Below, piece after piece: positions 16,465 through 23,999 of a stretch of DNA of 37,178 bases. A program made the translations under genes and the position numbers. The DNA lies in NCBI GenBank assembly GCA_002396805.1, contig DGYW01000005.1, positions 25,716 through 62,893 on the forward strand. Reading direction: 5' to 3'. The number at the start of each line of letters is the position of its first letter. Position 1 is the first letter of the stretch. A model generated the notes under the pieces. That model saw only the letters and a list, made by a program, of their open reading frames with translations, was not told where the DNA came from and did no database searches. The stretch comes from Firmicutes bacterium UBA4996. Its GTDB lineage: Bacteria > Bacillota > Limnochordia > Darwinibacteriales > Darwinibacteriaceae.

Positions 16465-17820
16465 ATGCCTAAAACAGAAGAGTTGCTCCAGGGCAATCTG
16501 GGAAGAGCCTTTTTTCACTACTTAGTAACTAGTGTGGCTGGTATGCTGATCTTTGCATTTTACGTCCTAGTTGATACTTTATTTATTGGGAGAATTCTCG
16601 GTAGCGAGGGTTTGGCTGCTCTAAATATAGCCCTACCAATTTTTGGGTTGCTTACCGGTGTAGGTCTTTTGCTGGGAGTTGGCGGTGCAGCTGCCATGTC
16701 TGTATCTCTAGGTGAAAATAATCAGCGGGAAGTTACAGCCCTCTTTAGCACAGCTGTAACTCTCGGTATAATATCCGTGATTACCATTACTTTTGTAGGT
16801 GTAGCGTTCCAAAGGGATCTAATAAACTTTTTGGGTGGCTCTGGGGTGAACACCCCCATGGTCAGACATTATATTTTGCCAGTGGTGATCTTCAGTTTCT
16901 CTTTTATCTTTACGCAATTGCTGACGCCTTTTATTCGCCATGATGGTGCCCCAGTTTTGGCCATGTGGAGTACGATTATCGGTGGTTTAACTAATATTGT
17001 GCTAGACGCTCTCTTCATGGTTGTTTTTAGATGGGGTATGTTAGGTGCCTCCCTGGCCACTATCGTGGCTTCGTTAGTCAGCTTAACCTTGCTAATTAGG
17101 CACCTACCCCGCAGCACGCTTTTGAGATTTAAGGGTGGGCAAGTGAGTTGGCAACGAGTTAAGCGGATTATTCTAAACGGCGGAGCTAGTCTTGTGATGG
17201 AACTGTCTTCAGGCGTAGTGATGTTTTCCTTTAACCGAGTGCTTCTAGGTTCTCTGGGCGAATTAGGAGTTGCAGCCTATGGTGTGATTGCTAATTACTC
17301 CCTCATCGCTCTGGCCATTTTTTCAGGGGTGGGACAAGCTGTCCAACCTATCTCTAGTATAAACTACGGGGCCGGTCAAGTGCAACGTGCTAGGCAGGCG
17401 AGAAATTTCGCTCTCGGAATTTCACTAGCTCTAGGAATCCTTTTTTACGGAATTGGTTTAGCGTTTCCGCGAGCTCTTACTTTCTTTTTCGTGCAGGCAA
17501 CACCAGAGCTACTAGCTATTTCGGTCTATGGCATTCGTCTCTATTTTTTGGCGTTCTTATTCGCAGGCCTCAATGTGACCATGGGCGCTTATTTCCAATC
17601 TATCGAACTTAGACAACGGTCTTTAAGCATCTCTCTGCTAAGGGGTTTTGTGTTAATCGTAACAGGTCTAGTAGTGTGGCCAAGATGGTTTGGTTTAGCG
17701 GGTGTATGGATTACGGTACCAGTGGCTGAACTGGGCACATTATTCTACGTGCTGGTTAAGGAGCGAGAGGCGAGCAGACTAGGTAACCTAGCTTATGGCT
17801 GGGCTGGGGATAGAAGCTAG
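16465..17820 (+). CDS. MATE-family multidrug/metabolite efflux transporter
   Basis: A 451-residue inner-membrane antiporter with about twelve spans in two similar halves. The N-terminal signature is typical for bacterial MATE proteins: HYLVTSVAGMLIFAFYVLVD followed by TLFIGRILGSEGLAALNIALP, with the equivalent region of the second half at ILNGGASLVMELSSG and GQAVQPISSINYGAGQ. MATE proteins use Na+ or H+ gradients to expel cationic compounds. The start ATG has AAGGAGGT 6 nt upstream, inside an inverted repeat that could hide it. A promoter lies directly upstream, divergent from the patatin gene. The substrate is not predictable. Confidence 0.93.
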   Translation: MPKTEELLQGNLGRAFFHYLVTSVAGMLIFAFYVLVDTLFIGRILGSEGLAALNIALPIFGLLTGVGLLLGVGGAAAMSVSLGENNQREVTALFSTAVTLGIISVITITFVGVAFQRDLINFLGGSGVNTPMVRHYILPVVIFSFSFIFTQLLTPFIRHDGAPVLAMWSTIIGGLTNIVLDALFMVVFRWGMLGASLATIVASLVSLTLLIRHLPRSTLLRFKGGQVSWQRVKRIILNGGASLVMELSSGVVMFSFNRVLLGSLGELGVAAYGVIANYSLIALAIFSGVGQAVQPISSINYGAGQVQRARQARNFALGISLALGILFYGIGLAFPRALTFFFVQATPELLAISVYGIRLYFLAFLFAGLNVTMGAYFQSIELRQRSLSISLLRGFVLIVTGLVVWPRWFGLAGVWITVPVAELGTLFYVLVKEREASRLGNLAYGWAGDRS

Positions 17821-17878
17821 TCTTTGGGGTTAAGCTAGGATCGATCACTTAGCGTTCGATTCAGAAAGGAGTAGGATG

Positions 17879-18112
17879 ATGTCTCGGGGTCCTAAGCCAG
17901 ATAACCGCAAAGACAATGTTGAGAAACTTAGAGAGCAGATTGTGGATACTATCGAAAACATCGAAGAATCTCACGATACGTTACACATGGATTTATCCGA
18001 AGAGCAAAGGGAGGAGATCCAGGCCAAGAATCGCCGTCGGGAACGGGCCATTGAAGGTAAGCGCGAAGAGTTAAAAGATGAATACGCTTTTCAACAAAAA
18101 CAAGAGGATTAG
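17879..18112 (+). CDS. tlp: Small acid-soluble spore protein, Tlp family
   Basis: A 77-residue highly charged helical protein that matches the Tlp spore protein pattern: KPDNRKDNVEKLREQIVDTI, then ENIEESHDT, then SEEQREEIQAKNRRRERAIE and a GKREELKDE end. Tlp proteins accumulate in the core of endospores during late sporulation. The start is either of two adjacent ATG codons; the one at 17879 is 7 nt from AAAGGAG, the one at 17876 only 4 nt, so I use 17879. It stands alone behind the MATE gene with a terminator after it. I could not identify a forespore-sigma promoter with confidence. Its presence is the best evidence in the window that the organism forms spores. Confidence 0.88.
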   Translation: MSRGPKPDNRKDNVEKLREQIVDTIENIEESHDTLHMDLSEEQREEIQAKNRRRERAIEGKREELKDEYAFQQKQED

Positions 18113-18127
18113 TCTCCACTTTTCTCT

Positions 18128-18160
18128 AGCCACCGCTACCTGCAGGTAGGGTGGCTTTTC
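18128..18160 (+). terminator. Intrinsic terminator after the spore protein gene
   Basis: AGCCACC pairs with GGTGGCT around an inner perfect palindrome CTACCTGCAGGTAG, followed by TTTTCT. Confidence 0.85.
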
Positions 18161-18254
18161 TGAATCTCTTGCCTGATCAATAAAGGATTTGTGAATTCAA
18201 AGGAGAATAGGGTGCATGGTTAAACACTCACAAACATAATTGAGGAGAGGTATT

Positions 18255-19298
18255 ATGGCTAAAAAGATTAGAATCGGGTTAATCGGGGCGGGTAATATCG
18301 GACAAAATGCCCATCTTCCCGCTTATCTTAAGCAAGATGATGTTGAGTTATTTGGAGTCTATGACCTTAAAGAATCTCGCTCTAAGGAAGTAGCCGAACG
18401 TTTTGGTTTTAAGCATGTTGCTACTAGCCTAGAGGAGTTAGTGGGCATGGAAGAGTTGGATGCTGTTAGCGTATGCACCTGGAACAATGGCCATGCAGAA
18501 GCAGTGATTGCTGCAGCTAAAGCCGGAAAACATATCCTTTGCGAAAAGCCTATGGCTATGACAGTTGCGGAGACTGAAGCCATGGCTAAGGCCGTCAAGG
18601 CCGCTGGTGTAACCTTTATGATGGGCTTTGTAAACCGTTTTCGCACTGAAAGCCAGATTATCAAGGAATTTGCGGATCAAGGCAAGTTTGGTGAAATTTA
18701 CTATGCTAAGACCGGAATTATTCGCCGGCGCGGTACACCTTTGGGCTGGTTTACTGACCTTTCCAAATCTGGTGGCGGGCCAGTCATTGACCTTGGTGTT
18801 CACGCCATTGATGTGACCTGGTACTATATGGGCAAACCTACCCCAATTAGCGTTAGTGCCACAACCTACAGCAAAATCGGCGATTACAAGACCAAGGGTG
18901 TGAGTCGCTGGGAAGCCCTTGATACTGATGATTTAGTGTTCGAAACAGAAGACTCGGCTGCAGCGTTGATTCGTTTTGCTAATGGGGCTTCCATGACTGT
19001 AGATGTGACTTGGGCAATCAATGGTCCCAATCGAGATATCTACAGTGAGATCTACGGTACCAAAGCTGGTGCAAGTCTCAATCCTTTTGTGATCTATGGA
19101 GAAGAAGAGGGCTACCTCACTGATCGTAAGCCGATTGTGGAAAGCAAGAATATGTTTGACACCCAAATCAGACACTTCCTAGACTGTGTAAAGACTGGCC
19201 AAACTCCCATTTCTACCCTTGAAGACGGTATCCAGATTCAAAAAATCCTTAACGGTATTTATGACTCTGCCAAATTAGGCAAGGAAGTACAGCTCTAA
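18255..19298 (+). CDS. Gfo/Idh/MocA-family NAD(P)-dependent oxidoreductase
   Basis: A 347-residue cytoplasmic dehydrogenase probably acting on a sugar, inositol or sugar-acid derivative. The N-terminal Rossmann fold has GLIGAGNIGQNAH (nucleotide loop) and ILCEKPMAMT with the family EKP lysine; the C-terminal alpha/beta domain carries DLGVHAIDVTWYYMG with the expected catalytic histidine and ends with the usual FLDCVKTG and EDGIQIQKILNGIYDSA. The ATG at 18255 follows AGGAGAGG; an earlier in-frame TTG at 18240 overlaps this site and is rejected. It is a single gene between two terminators, placed before the LacI-controlled sugar importer, so a role in the metabolism of that sugar is possible. 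The substrate is unknown. Confidence 0.92.
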   Translation: MAKKIRIGLIGAGNIGQNAHLPAYLKQDDVELFGVYDLKESRSKEVAERFGFKHVATSLEELVGMEELDAVSVCTWNNGHAEAVIAAAKAGKHILCEKPMAMTVAETEAMAKAVKAAGVTFMMGFVNRFRTESQIIKEFADQGKFGEIYYAKTGIIRRRGTPLGWFTDLSKSGGGPVIDLGVHAIDVTWYYMGKPTPISVSATTYSKIGDYKTKGVSRWEALDTDDLVFETEDSAAALIRFANGASMTVDVTWAINGPNRDIYSEIYGTKAGASLNPFVIYGEEEGYLTDRKPIVESKNMFDTQIRHFLDCVKTGQTPISTLEDGIQIQKILNGIYDSAKLGKEVQL

Positions 19299-19311
19299 AA
19301 GTAAGGTATCA

Positions 19312-19341
19312 CCCCCTAGCTCTAGGCTAGGGGGTTTTTTT
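19312..19341 (+). terminator. Intrinsic terminator
   Basis: CCCCCTAG / CTAGGGGG stem with a 7-nt loop followed by seven T residues, 13 nt after the oxidoreductase stop codon. Confidence 0.95.
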
Positions 19342-19358
19342 AGAAGACGAGGAATATA

Positions 19359-19387
19359 TTGACAATAAGATTGTGTTGTTGTAAAAT
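19359..19387 (+). promoter_or_regulatory. Sigma-A promoter of the LacI regulator/importer operon
   Basis: A perfect TTGACA (19359-19364) and TAAAAT (19382-19387) spaced exactly 17 bp. It is followed at the expected transcription start by the putative operator. Confidence 0.85.
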
Positions 19388-19397
19388 ATTATTAGCA

Positions 19398-19411
19398 CTA
19401 TACCGTTATAG
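19398..19411. promoter_or_regulatory. Putative LacI-family operator
   Basis: CTATACCGTTATAG is palindromic at 12 of 14 positions with a central CG, the hallmark of LacI/GalR-type operators. It covers about +5 to +18 of the promoter just upstream, ideal for autorepression by the LacI protein encoded next. Confidence 0.65.
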
Positions 19412-19476
19412 AAGGTCAACTTTAATGTGAAAATAACAATTACCCGTTGTTGTATGACCTTTTCTGGAGTGATTGT

Positions 19477-20571
19477 ATGCATAAACCAAGTAATAATAAT
19501 CATGCTCGGCCCCGCCGGGTCACCATTCGCGATGTGGCTGAAGCTGCTGGAGTTTCAGTGAGTACCATTTCTCATGTGCTGAACAACTATGGGGATATTA
19601 GTCCCGAAACCGAACAACATGTGCGTAACACCATGGAGGCTTTAAACTACTATCCTAGCTCTCTGGCGAGGCGATTAACCAGAAATCGCAGTCATCTTTT
19701 TCAGCTACTTCTTTTTTCTGTAGAGGGTCTTAAGCATCCCTTTTTTTATGAAGTGACTCGGGGAATTGCGGAAGAGGCGGAAAGGGCCGACTATGAACTC
19801 TTGTTAAGCGTACAACGGACCGGAGATGGCGAGGGTAGATGGCGCGATTCTCTTCGCAGATGCGTCGAATCGAGAGTTGAAGGTTTAATAGTCATGGGCT
19901 CCCTTCCTCATCCAGAAGTACTTAGTAAGATTGAGACAAATCAAATTCCTGTCGTGTTTATTGATTTTCCATATCAGGGTCCCTGTGGTACTTATGTTTC
20001 TTCGGATAACGTTGTTGGTGCCAGACTAGCCGTTGAACATCTATTTGCCTTAGGTCATAGAAAGATCGCCTTTATTGATGGAAGTCCAAAGGATCCCTTG
20101 GTGGGACGGGCACCTAGCCAAGATGGAGATGTTAGTGATACCAGGTATCTTGGCTATACTCAAGCTTTGGAAGCACATGGTCTGCCGGTAGAGCCTAGCC
20201 TGATTGGTTATGGGGAATTTACACAGGCTGGTGCCGAGGTGGCAGTCTTGCGGATTTTGGAGGAACATCCTGACCTCACTGCAGTTTTCGCGGCTAGTGA
20301 TCTAATGGCCATTGGAGCCATGGAAGCCATTCGTGCGGTGGGTAAGAAGGTCCCTGGAGACATGGCAGTTGTTGGTTATGACGATATCGAGGTGGCTTCT
20401 TTCGTTCGCCCCGCCTTATCCACTATTCGGCAAGATGGAGTAGAAATGGGTAGAAGGGCCGTACGAGAAATTCTGCGCTTCATAGATAATCCTGAGGCGG
20501 TGCCTAGTAAAGTGATTCTTCCGGTTGAACTGATCATTAGAGAATCATGTGGCGCAAACCGTAGTGATTGA
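19477..20571 (+). CDS. LacI-family transcriptional regulator
   Basis: A 364-residue sugar-responsive repressor. The N-terminal helix-turn-helix and hinge are clear: VTIRDVAEAAGVSVSTISHV, then LNNYGDISPETEQHV and MEALNYYPSSLARRLT. The rest is a periplasmic-binding-protein-like effector domain (IPVVFIDFP, AVEHLFALGHRKIAFIDG, AVFAASDLMAIGAM, VVGYDDIEVASFVRP). ATG 19477 is preceded by GGAG at 7 nt; the open frame reaches back to a TTG at 19447 that has no ribosome binding site. It is 96 nt upstream of the binding-protein gene with no terminator between, so it probably regulates and is co-transcribed with the importer. The effector is presumably the imported sugar. Confidence 0.95.
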   Translation: MHKPSNNNHARPRRVTIRDVAEAAGVSVSTISHVLNNYGDISPETEQHVRNTMEALNYYPSSLARRLTRNRSHLFQLLLFSVEGLKHPFFYEVTRGIAEEAERADYELLLSVQRTGDGEGRWRDSLRRCVESRVEGLIVMGSLPHPEVLSKIETNQIPVVFIDFPYQGPCGTYVSSDNVVGARLAVEHLFALGHRKIAFIDGSPKDPLVGRAPSQDGDVSDTRYLGYTQALEAHGLPVEPSLIGYGEFTQAGAEVAVLRILEEHPDLTAVFAASDLMAIGAMEAIRAVGKKVPGDMAVVGYDDIEVASFVRPALSTIRQDGVEMGRRAVREILRFIDNPEAVPSKVILPVELIIRESCGANRSD

Positions 20572-20667
20572 GGGGCCAAAAAAGAGAGGGTGATGAAGAA
20601 AAACGACGGGGATTGAGGGTTTATCCATGCTGAGCGGTGGTCTCAAATTAAGAGGAGGTAACCAATA

Positions 20668-21930
20668 ATGAAACGGGCATTTGTATTGACTCTCACTAGC
20701 CTTTTGCTAGTGGCTTTGCTATTACCTGTTGGTGCTTTTGCACAAAAGAAAGTCACCTTCACTCTCTGGACAAAAGAAGGGGAAGTAGCTGGTGGTGCTC
20801 TAGAGGATATTGTTGCACTTTCCAAAGAGTTTATTAAAACTCGGCCAGGGCTCACCATGGAAATTGTCAGCTATGGAGTGGAAGATCTCCGGCAGAATTT
20901 CCAGGCAGCCGCCTTTGCCGGTCAAGGACCTGATCTGCTGTGGACTGTCTCTGACCATGCTGGTCCTTTCGTGGCCATGGAGATTATCAAACCTGTCGAT
21001 GATATCTTTGGTGCCGAGTTCCTAGAGGGCTTTGTACGTCCAGGCCTAGAAGTTGTAGAACTGGAAGGGAAAACCTGGGGTGTGCCCATTAGTGTAGGTA
21101 ATCATCTAATGTTGCTTTACAACAAGAAGCTTCTTCCAGAAGCCCCTCAAAACACCGATGAGATGATTAAGGTGGGTCAGGAATTGACCGTAGATGTGGA
21201 CAATGATGGTATGCCAGATCAATATGGTCTAGTCTACAATCTCAACGAACCCTTCTTCTTTGCACCATGGTTGGGCGGTTTTGGTGGATGGCCTCTAGAC
21301 GGGGTTACCCCAACTTTGGATACTCCTGGCATGGTAGGTGCTTTACAGTTTGTTCATGACCTTAAGTTCGTTCATAAAATCGTTCCCGTGGAATGTGACT
21401 ATGATGCGGCTGACTCACTCTTTAAAGAGGGTAAGGCTGCCATGTTAGTTAATGGTGACTGGTCCATCGCCGAATATCAAACTCCAGAAGTTAAGGCTAA
21501 TGTTGAACTAGGCATTGCTCGGATTCCCATGATTAGCGAAACCGGTCTGTGGCCTGCGCCTATGACTTCCGGAATCTATTTCATGATTCCTGATTATCTC
21601 GATGATGAAAAAGTGGCTATTGCCAAGGAATTTGTCGAATTTATCTCCAGTGATGAAGTGCAAGTTCTCTTCCTTGAGAAGCACATGCGTTTGCCCGCCA
21701 CAGCCACGGCGTTAGCCCATCCTTCGATTTCTACAGATCCACTCTTGAAGGGTTCTGCTGACCAGATGGTTGTCGGTAAGCCTATGCCAACTGTTCCTGA
21801 AATGAGAGCAGCTTGGGATGCTATCCGTCCTAACCAAGAAGCTGTCATGGCTGGTAAAATGACCGCTGAAGCCGCAGCTAAAGCCATGCAAGAAGCAGCC
21901 GAAAAGCTGATTCGGGAGATGAACAAGTAA
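20668..21930 (+). CDS. Maltose-type ABC transporter substrate-binding protein
   Basis: A 420-residue family-1 extracellular solute-binding protein. The signal peptide (1-25) ends AFA before QKKVTFTLWTKEGE; it has no lipobox cysteine, so the protein should be soluble in a periplasm. MalE-like landmarks: FAGQGPDLLWTVSDHAGPFV, KTWGVPISVGNHLMLLYNKKL, FKEGKAAMLVNGDWSI and SDEVQVLFLEKHMRLPA. It precedes two MalF/MalG-like permeases, separated from them by a hairpin that may keep its own level higher. Start ATG follows AGGAGGT. The substrate is probably a maltodextrin or another oligosaccharide, inferred from family resemblance only. Confidence 0.93.
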   Translation: MKRAFVLTLTSLLLVALLLPVGAFAQKKVTFTLWTKEGEVAGGALEDIVALSKEFIKTRPGLTMEIVSYGVEDLRQNFQAAAFAGQGPDLLWTVSDHAGPFVAMEIIKPVDDIFGAEFLEGFVRPGLEVVELEGKTWGVPISVGNHLMLLYNKKLLPEAPQNTDEMIKVGQELTVDVDNDGMPDQYGLVYNLNEPFFFAPWLGGFGGWPLDGVTPTLDTPGMVGALQFVHDLKFVHKIVPVECDYDAADSLFKEGKAAMLVNGDWSIAEYQTPEVKANVELGIARIPMISETGLWPAPMTSGIYFMIPDYLDDEKVAIAKEFVEFISSDEVQVLFLEKHMRLPATATALAHPSISTDPLLKGSADQMVVGKPMPTVPEMRAAWDAIRPNQEAVMAGKMTAEAAAKAMQEAAEKLIREMNK

Positions 21931-21947
21931 GCTACAGTCTTTAACTA

Positions 21948-21990
21948 GTGGGTCCGGTTTAGCTGGCAGGCTAGACCGGGCCACTTTTCT
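21948..21990 (+). terminator. Intercistronic hairpin (attenuator or mRNA stabiliser) between binding protein and permease genes
   Basis: A long imperfect stem, GTGGGTCCGGTTTAGC (21948-21963) against GCTAGACCGGGCCAC (21970-21984), is followed by TTTTCT. It lies between the binding-protein stop and the GGAGG of the next gene, where partial termination or 3' protection is common in ABC importer operons. Confidence 0.75.
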
Positions 21991-22005
21991 AGGAGGCGAG
22001 GAGCA

Positions 22006-23031
22006 ATGATTCCTTTAACTTGGGATATGGTGGTACAGGGCTTAGTTGAGGCCGGGCGAATCCTAGGTCTCTTAGCCGTTGGTGTGGTTGTTTTAGAACT
22101 CTTTGCTTATTTTGTCTTTCATAGGTGGTTAAAACTCAAGCATTCATTACCCCTAATGCTCATGCTTCCGGCTTTGGTGGCTGTGGCCGCATTAATCATT
22201 TATCCCTTTGGGTTTAACTTAAAGTTAGCCTTCAGCAACATGAGCATGTATCGCTTTAAGAATTTCTCTGTAGGCTTATCTTATGGCATTGAGAACTTTC
22301 TAGATGTGTTTCGCGCTCCGGTTTTGCAAAATGTGACTTTCCTAAAGTTATTACTCCGGACAGTGGTTTGGACAGCGGTGAACGTTGTTTTCCACGTTTT
22401 AGGAGGCTTGTTTTTGGCCATCTTGCTTAATCGTCCCTTAAAAGGAAAGGCCATTTATCGGACCTTGCTTACCATTCCTTGGGCAATCCCCCAGGTGATT
22501 GCTGCTCTAGCCTGGAAAAATGAATTTCACTATCAATATGGCTTTGTCAACGCCATGCTTAAACAACTGGGCTTTGCTCCGGTTCAGTGGCTTTCAGATC
22601 CTAGGTGGGCTTTCGTGGCAGTAATTATAGTCAATATTTGGCTTGGTATTCCGTTTATGATGGTCATTTTATTGGGTGGATTACAAAGTATTTCTCCTGA
22701 ATATTATGATGCGGCCCAAATCGACGGGGCCTCCGGTTGGCAGCAATTTCGTTCCATAACCATGCCCTTGCTCAAGCCTGTGCTCATTCCAGCGACAGTT
22801 TTAGGTGTGGTTTGGACTTTTAACAACTTCAATGTAATTTATCTAATTACTCGAGGTGGACCCATGGAAGGAACAGATATTTTAGTGACTTCCTTGTACA
22901 AAGCGGTCTTTGAGTTCTATCGCTACGGCTTCGGGGCAGCTTATTCCACCGTAATCCTAATTATTCTGTTGTTGTTTACCTGGGTGCATCTGAGAATTAC
23001 TCGGGGTATGGGGGAGGCTGAAGGAGCATGA
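22006..23031 (+). CDS. MalF-like ABC sugar transporter permease
   Basis: A 341-residue inner-membrane permease with an extra N-terminal membrane segment (LGLLAVGVVVLELFAYFV) before the core six spans that start at LMLMLPALVAVAALIIYPFG. The EAA loop that contacts the ATPase is YYDAAQIDGASGWQQFRSIT (residues about 235-254). The start ATG follows GGAGGCGAGGAG. It overlaps the next permease gene by 4 nt, so the two are translationally coupled and form the heterodimeric channel. No ATPase gene is present, which suggests use of a shared MsmX/MalK-type ATPase encoded elsewhere. Confidence 0.93.
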   Translation: MIPLTWDMVVQGLVEAGRILGLLAVGVVVLELFAYFVFHRWLKLKHSLPLMLMLPALVAVAALIIYPFGFNLKLAFSNMSMYRFKNFSVGLSYGIENFLDVFRAPVLQNVTFLKLLLRTVVWTAVNVVFHVLGGLFLAILLNRPLKGKAIYRTLLTIPWAIPQVIAALAWKNEFHYQYGFVNAMLKQLGFAPVQWLSDPRWAFVAVIIVNIWLGIPFMMVILLGGLQSISPEYYDAAQIDGASGWQQFRSITMPLLKPVLIPATVLGVVWTFNNFNVIYLITRGGPMEGTDILVTSLYKAVFEFYRYGFGAAYSTVILIILLLFTWVHLRITRGMGEAEGA

Positions 23032-23888
23032 TGAAGAAACTTTTCGGTAAAAAAGGTCGGGAGGACAGCTTGGCCAAGAGACTCCTTATTCATCTGGTTT
23101 TAATCATGGCCTGTGTGATTGCGGTTTATCCCTTTTTAAGAGTCATCACCATTTCGCTGAGACCAGGTGCACAGCTATTATCCACTAGTCTAGCCCTAAT
23201 CCCGGCCAATGCCACCTTAGAGAATTATCGTACCCTCATCTTTGATAAGGACTTTACTATTTGGTTGTGGAACAGCTTAGTGGTTTCCATTACTACTGTG
23301 ATTGTAGCTGTGCTGTTGTCGGCTAGTGCGGCCTATGCATTTTCGCGATGGACTTTTCCTGGTAAGAAGCAAGGCTTACTGTTTCTCCTAACTACCCAGA
23401 TGCTTCCACCGGGGATGCTGCTCTTGCCCATTTATGTGATGGTCGTGCGTATGCAGCTTTTCAATACTTATACGGGGATGATTTTGGCCCACTCCGTTGG
23501 TGCGGTACCCTTTTCGATTTGGCTCTTGAAGGGTTATTACGATACCATTCCCAAGGAGTTAGAGGAGGCGGCTTTAGTGGATGGGGCTGGGGCAATTGAG
23601 GCGTTCCTGAAGGTAATAATCCCCCTTTCTACGCCGGCTCTAGGTGTGTGTGGGTTGTTTAGCTTTATGTCGTCTTGGAGTGAGTTTATGATGGCCAGGG
23701 TCATGCTACAAAAGTCCAACTTATTTACTTGGCCATTAGGTTTCCAGAAACTCTTGGACCAGTTCACTAGCCAATGGGGTGTGTTCTCGGCAGCTTCGGT
23801 ATTAGTGGCTGTTCCCGCCATGTTGCTTTTCATGTATTCCTCTAAGTGGTTAGTCTCTGGCTTGACATTAGGAGGGGTAAAGGAGTAG
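23028..23888 (+). CDS. MalG-like ABC sugar transporter permease
   Basis: A 286-residue permease with six spans: the first is about residues 20-40 (LVLIMACVIAVYPFLRVITI). The EAA motif reads LEEAALVDGAGAIEAFLKVI and it ends with the typical MalG tail (WLVSGLTLGGVKE). Its ATG overlaps the stop of the MalF-like gene (ATGA). It is the last gene of the LacI-headed operon and is followed by a strong terminator. It partners the preceding permease. Confidence 0.93.
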   Translation: MMKKLFGKKGREDSLAKRLLIHLVLIMACVIAVYPFLRVITISLRPGAQLLSTSLALIPANATLENYRTLIFDKDFTIWLWNSLVVSITTVIVAVLLSASAAYAFSRWTFPGKKQGLLFLLTTQMLPPGMLLLPIYVMVVRMQLFNTYTGMILAHSVGAVPFSIWLLKGYYDTIPKELEEAALVDGAGAIEAFLKVIIPLSTPALGVCGLFSFMSSWSEFMMARVMLQKSNLFTWPLGFQKLLDQFTSQWGVFSAASVLVAVPAMLLFMYSSKWLVSGLTLGGVKE

Positions 23889-23900
23889 GGGACGTGATCT

Positions 23901-23927
23901 AAAGCTAGGCCTGTCCTAGCTTTTTTT
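23901..23927 (+). terminator. Intrinsic terminator of the importer operon
   Basis: AAAGCTAGG / CCTAGCTTT stem with a 5-nt loop followed by a run of T residues. It separates the LacI operon from the catabolic cluster. Confidence 0.93.
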
Positions 23928-23973
23928 CATTTAGGGGAAAGAGGAAATCCTGAAGAATAAGCGAAAAGAATAA

Positions 23974-23990
23974 AGGACCATATAAAGAGA
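23974..23990 (+). promoter_or_regulatory. GAC-N8-GAC motif, copy A (degenerate second half)
   Basis: AGGACCATATAAAGAGA directly upstream of the M20 gene, overlapping the start of its GAGAGGG ribosome binding site. It aligns with four other copies in the cluster; the second triplet is GAG instead of GAC. Because a -10 box here would put the transcription start inside the ribosome binding site, it reads better as an operator or RNA element than as a promoter. Confidence 0.5.
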
Positions 23991-23999
23991 GGGATACCT

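Noticed and set aside
18216..18239. Seven-codon open frame (MVKHSQT) with AAGGAG upstream, before the Gfo/Idh/MocA gene
   Set aside because: Could be a leader peptide, but there is no attenuator hairpin between it and the gene and no codon bias to suggest regulation.
20593..20616. Seven-codon open frame (MKKNDGD) between the LacI and binding-protein genes
   Set aside because: Short frames with purine-rich upstream sequence are common by chance; no associated RNA structure was found.
23981..23986. TATAAA in motif copy A as a -10 box
   Set aside because: The resulting transcript would start within or after the GAGAGGG ribosome binding site of the M20 gene, and no -35 is seen at the right distance; conserved flanking bases also argue for a protein or RNA site.
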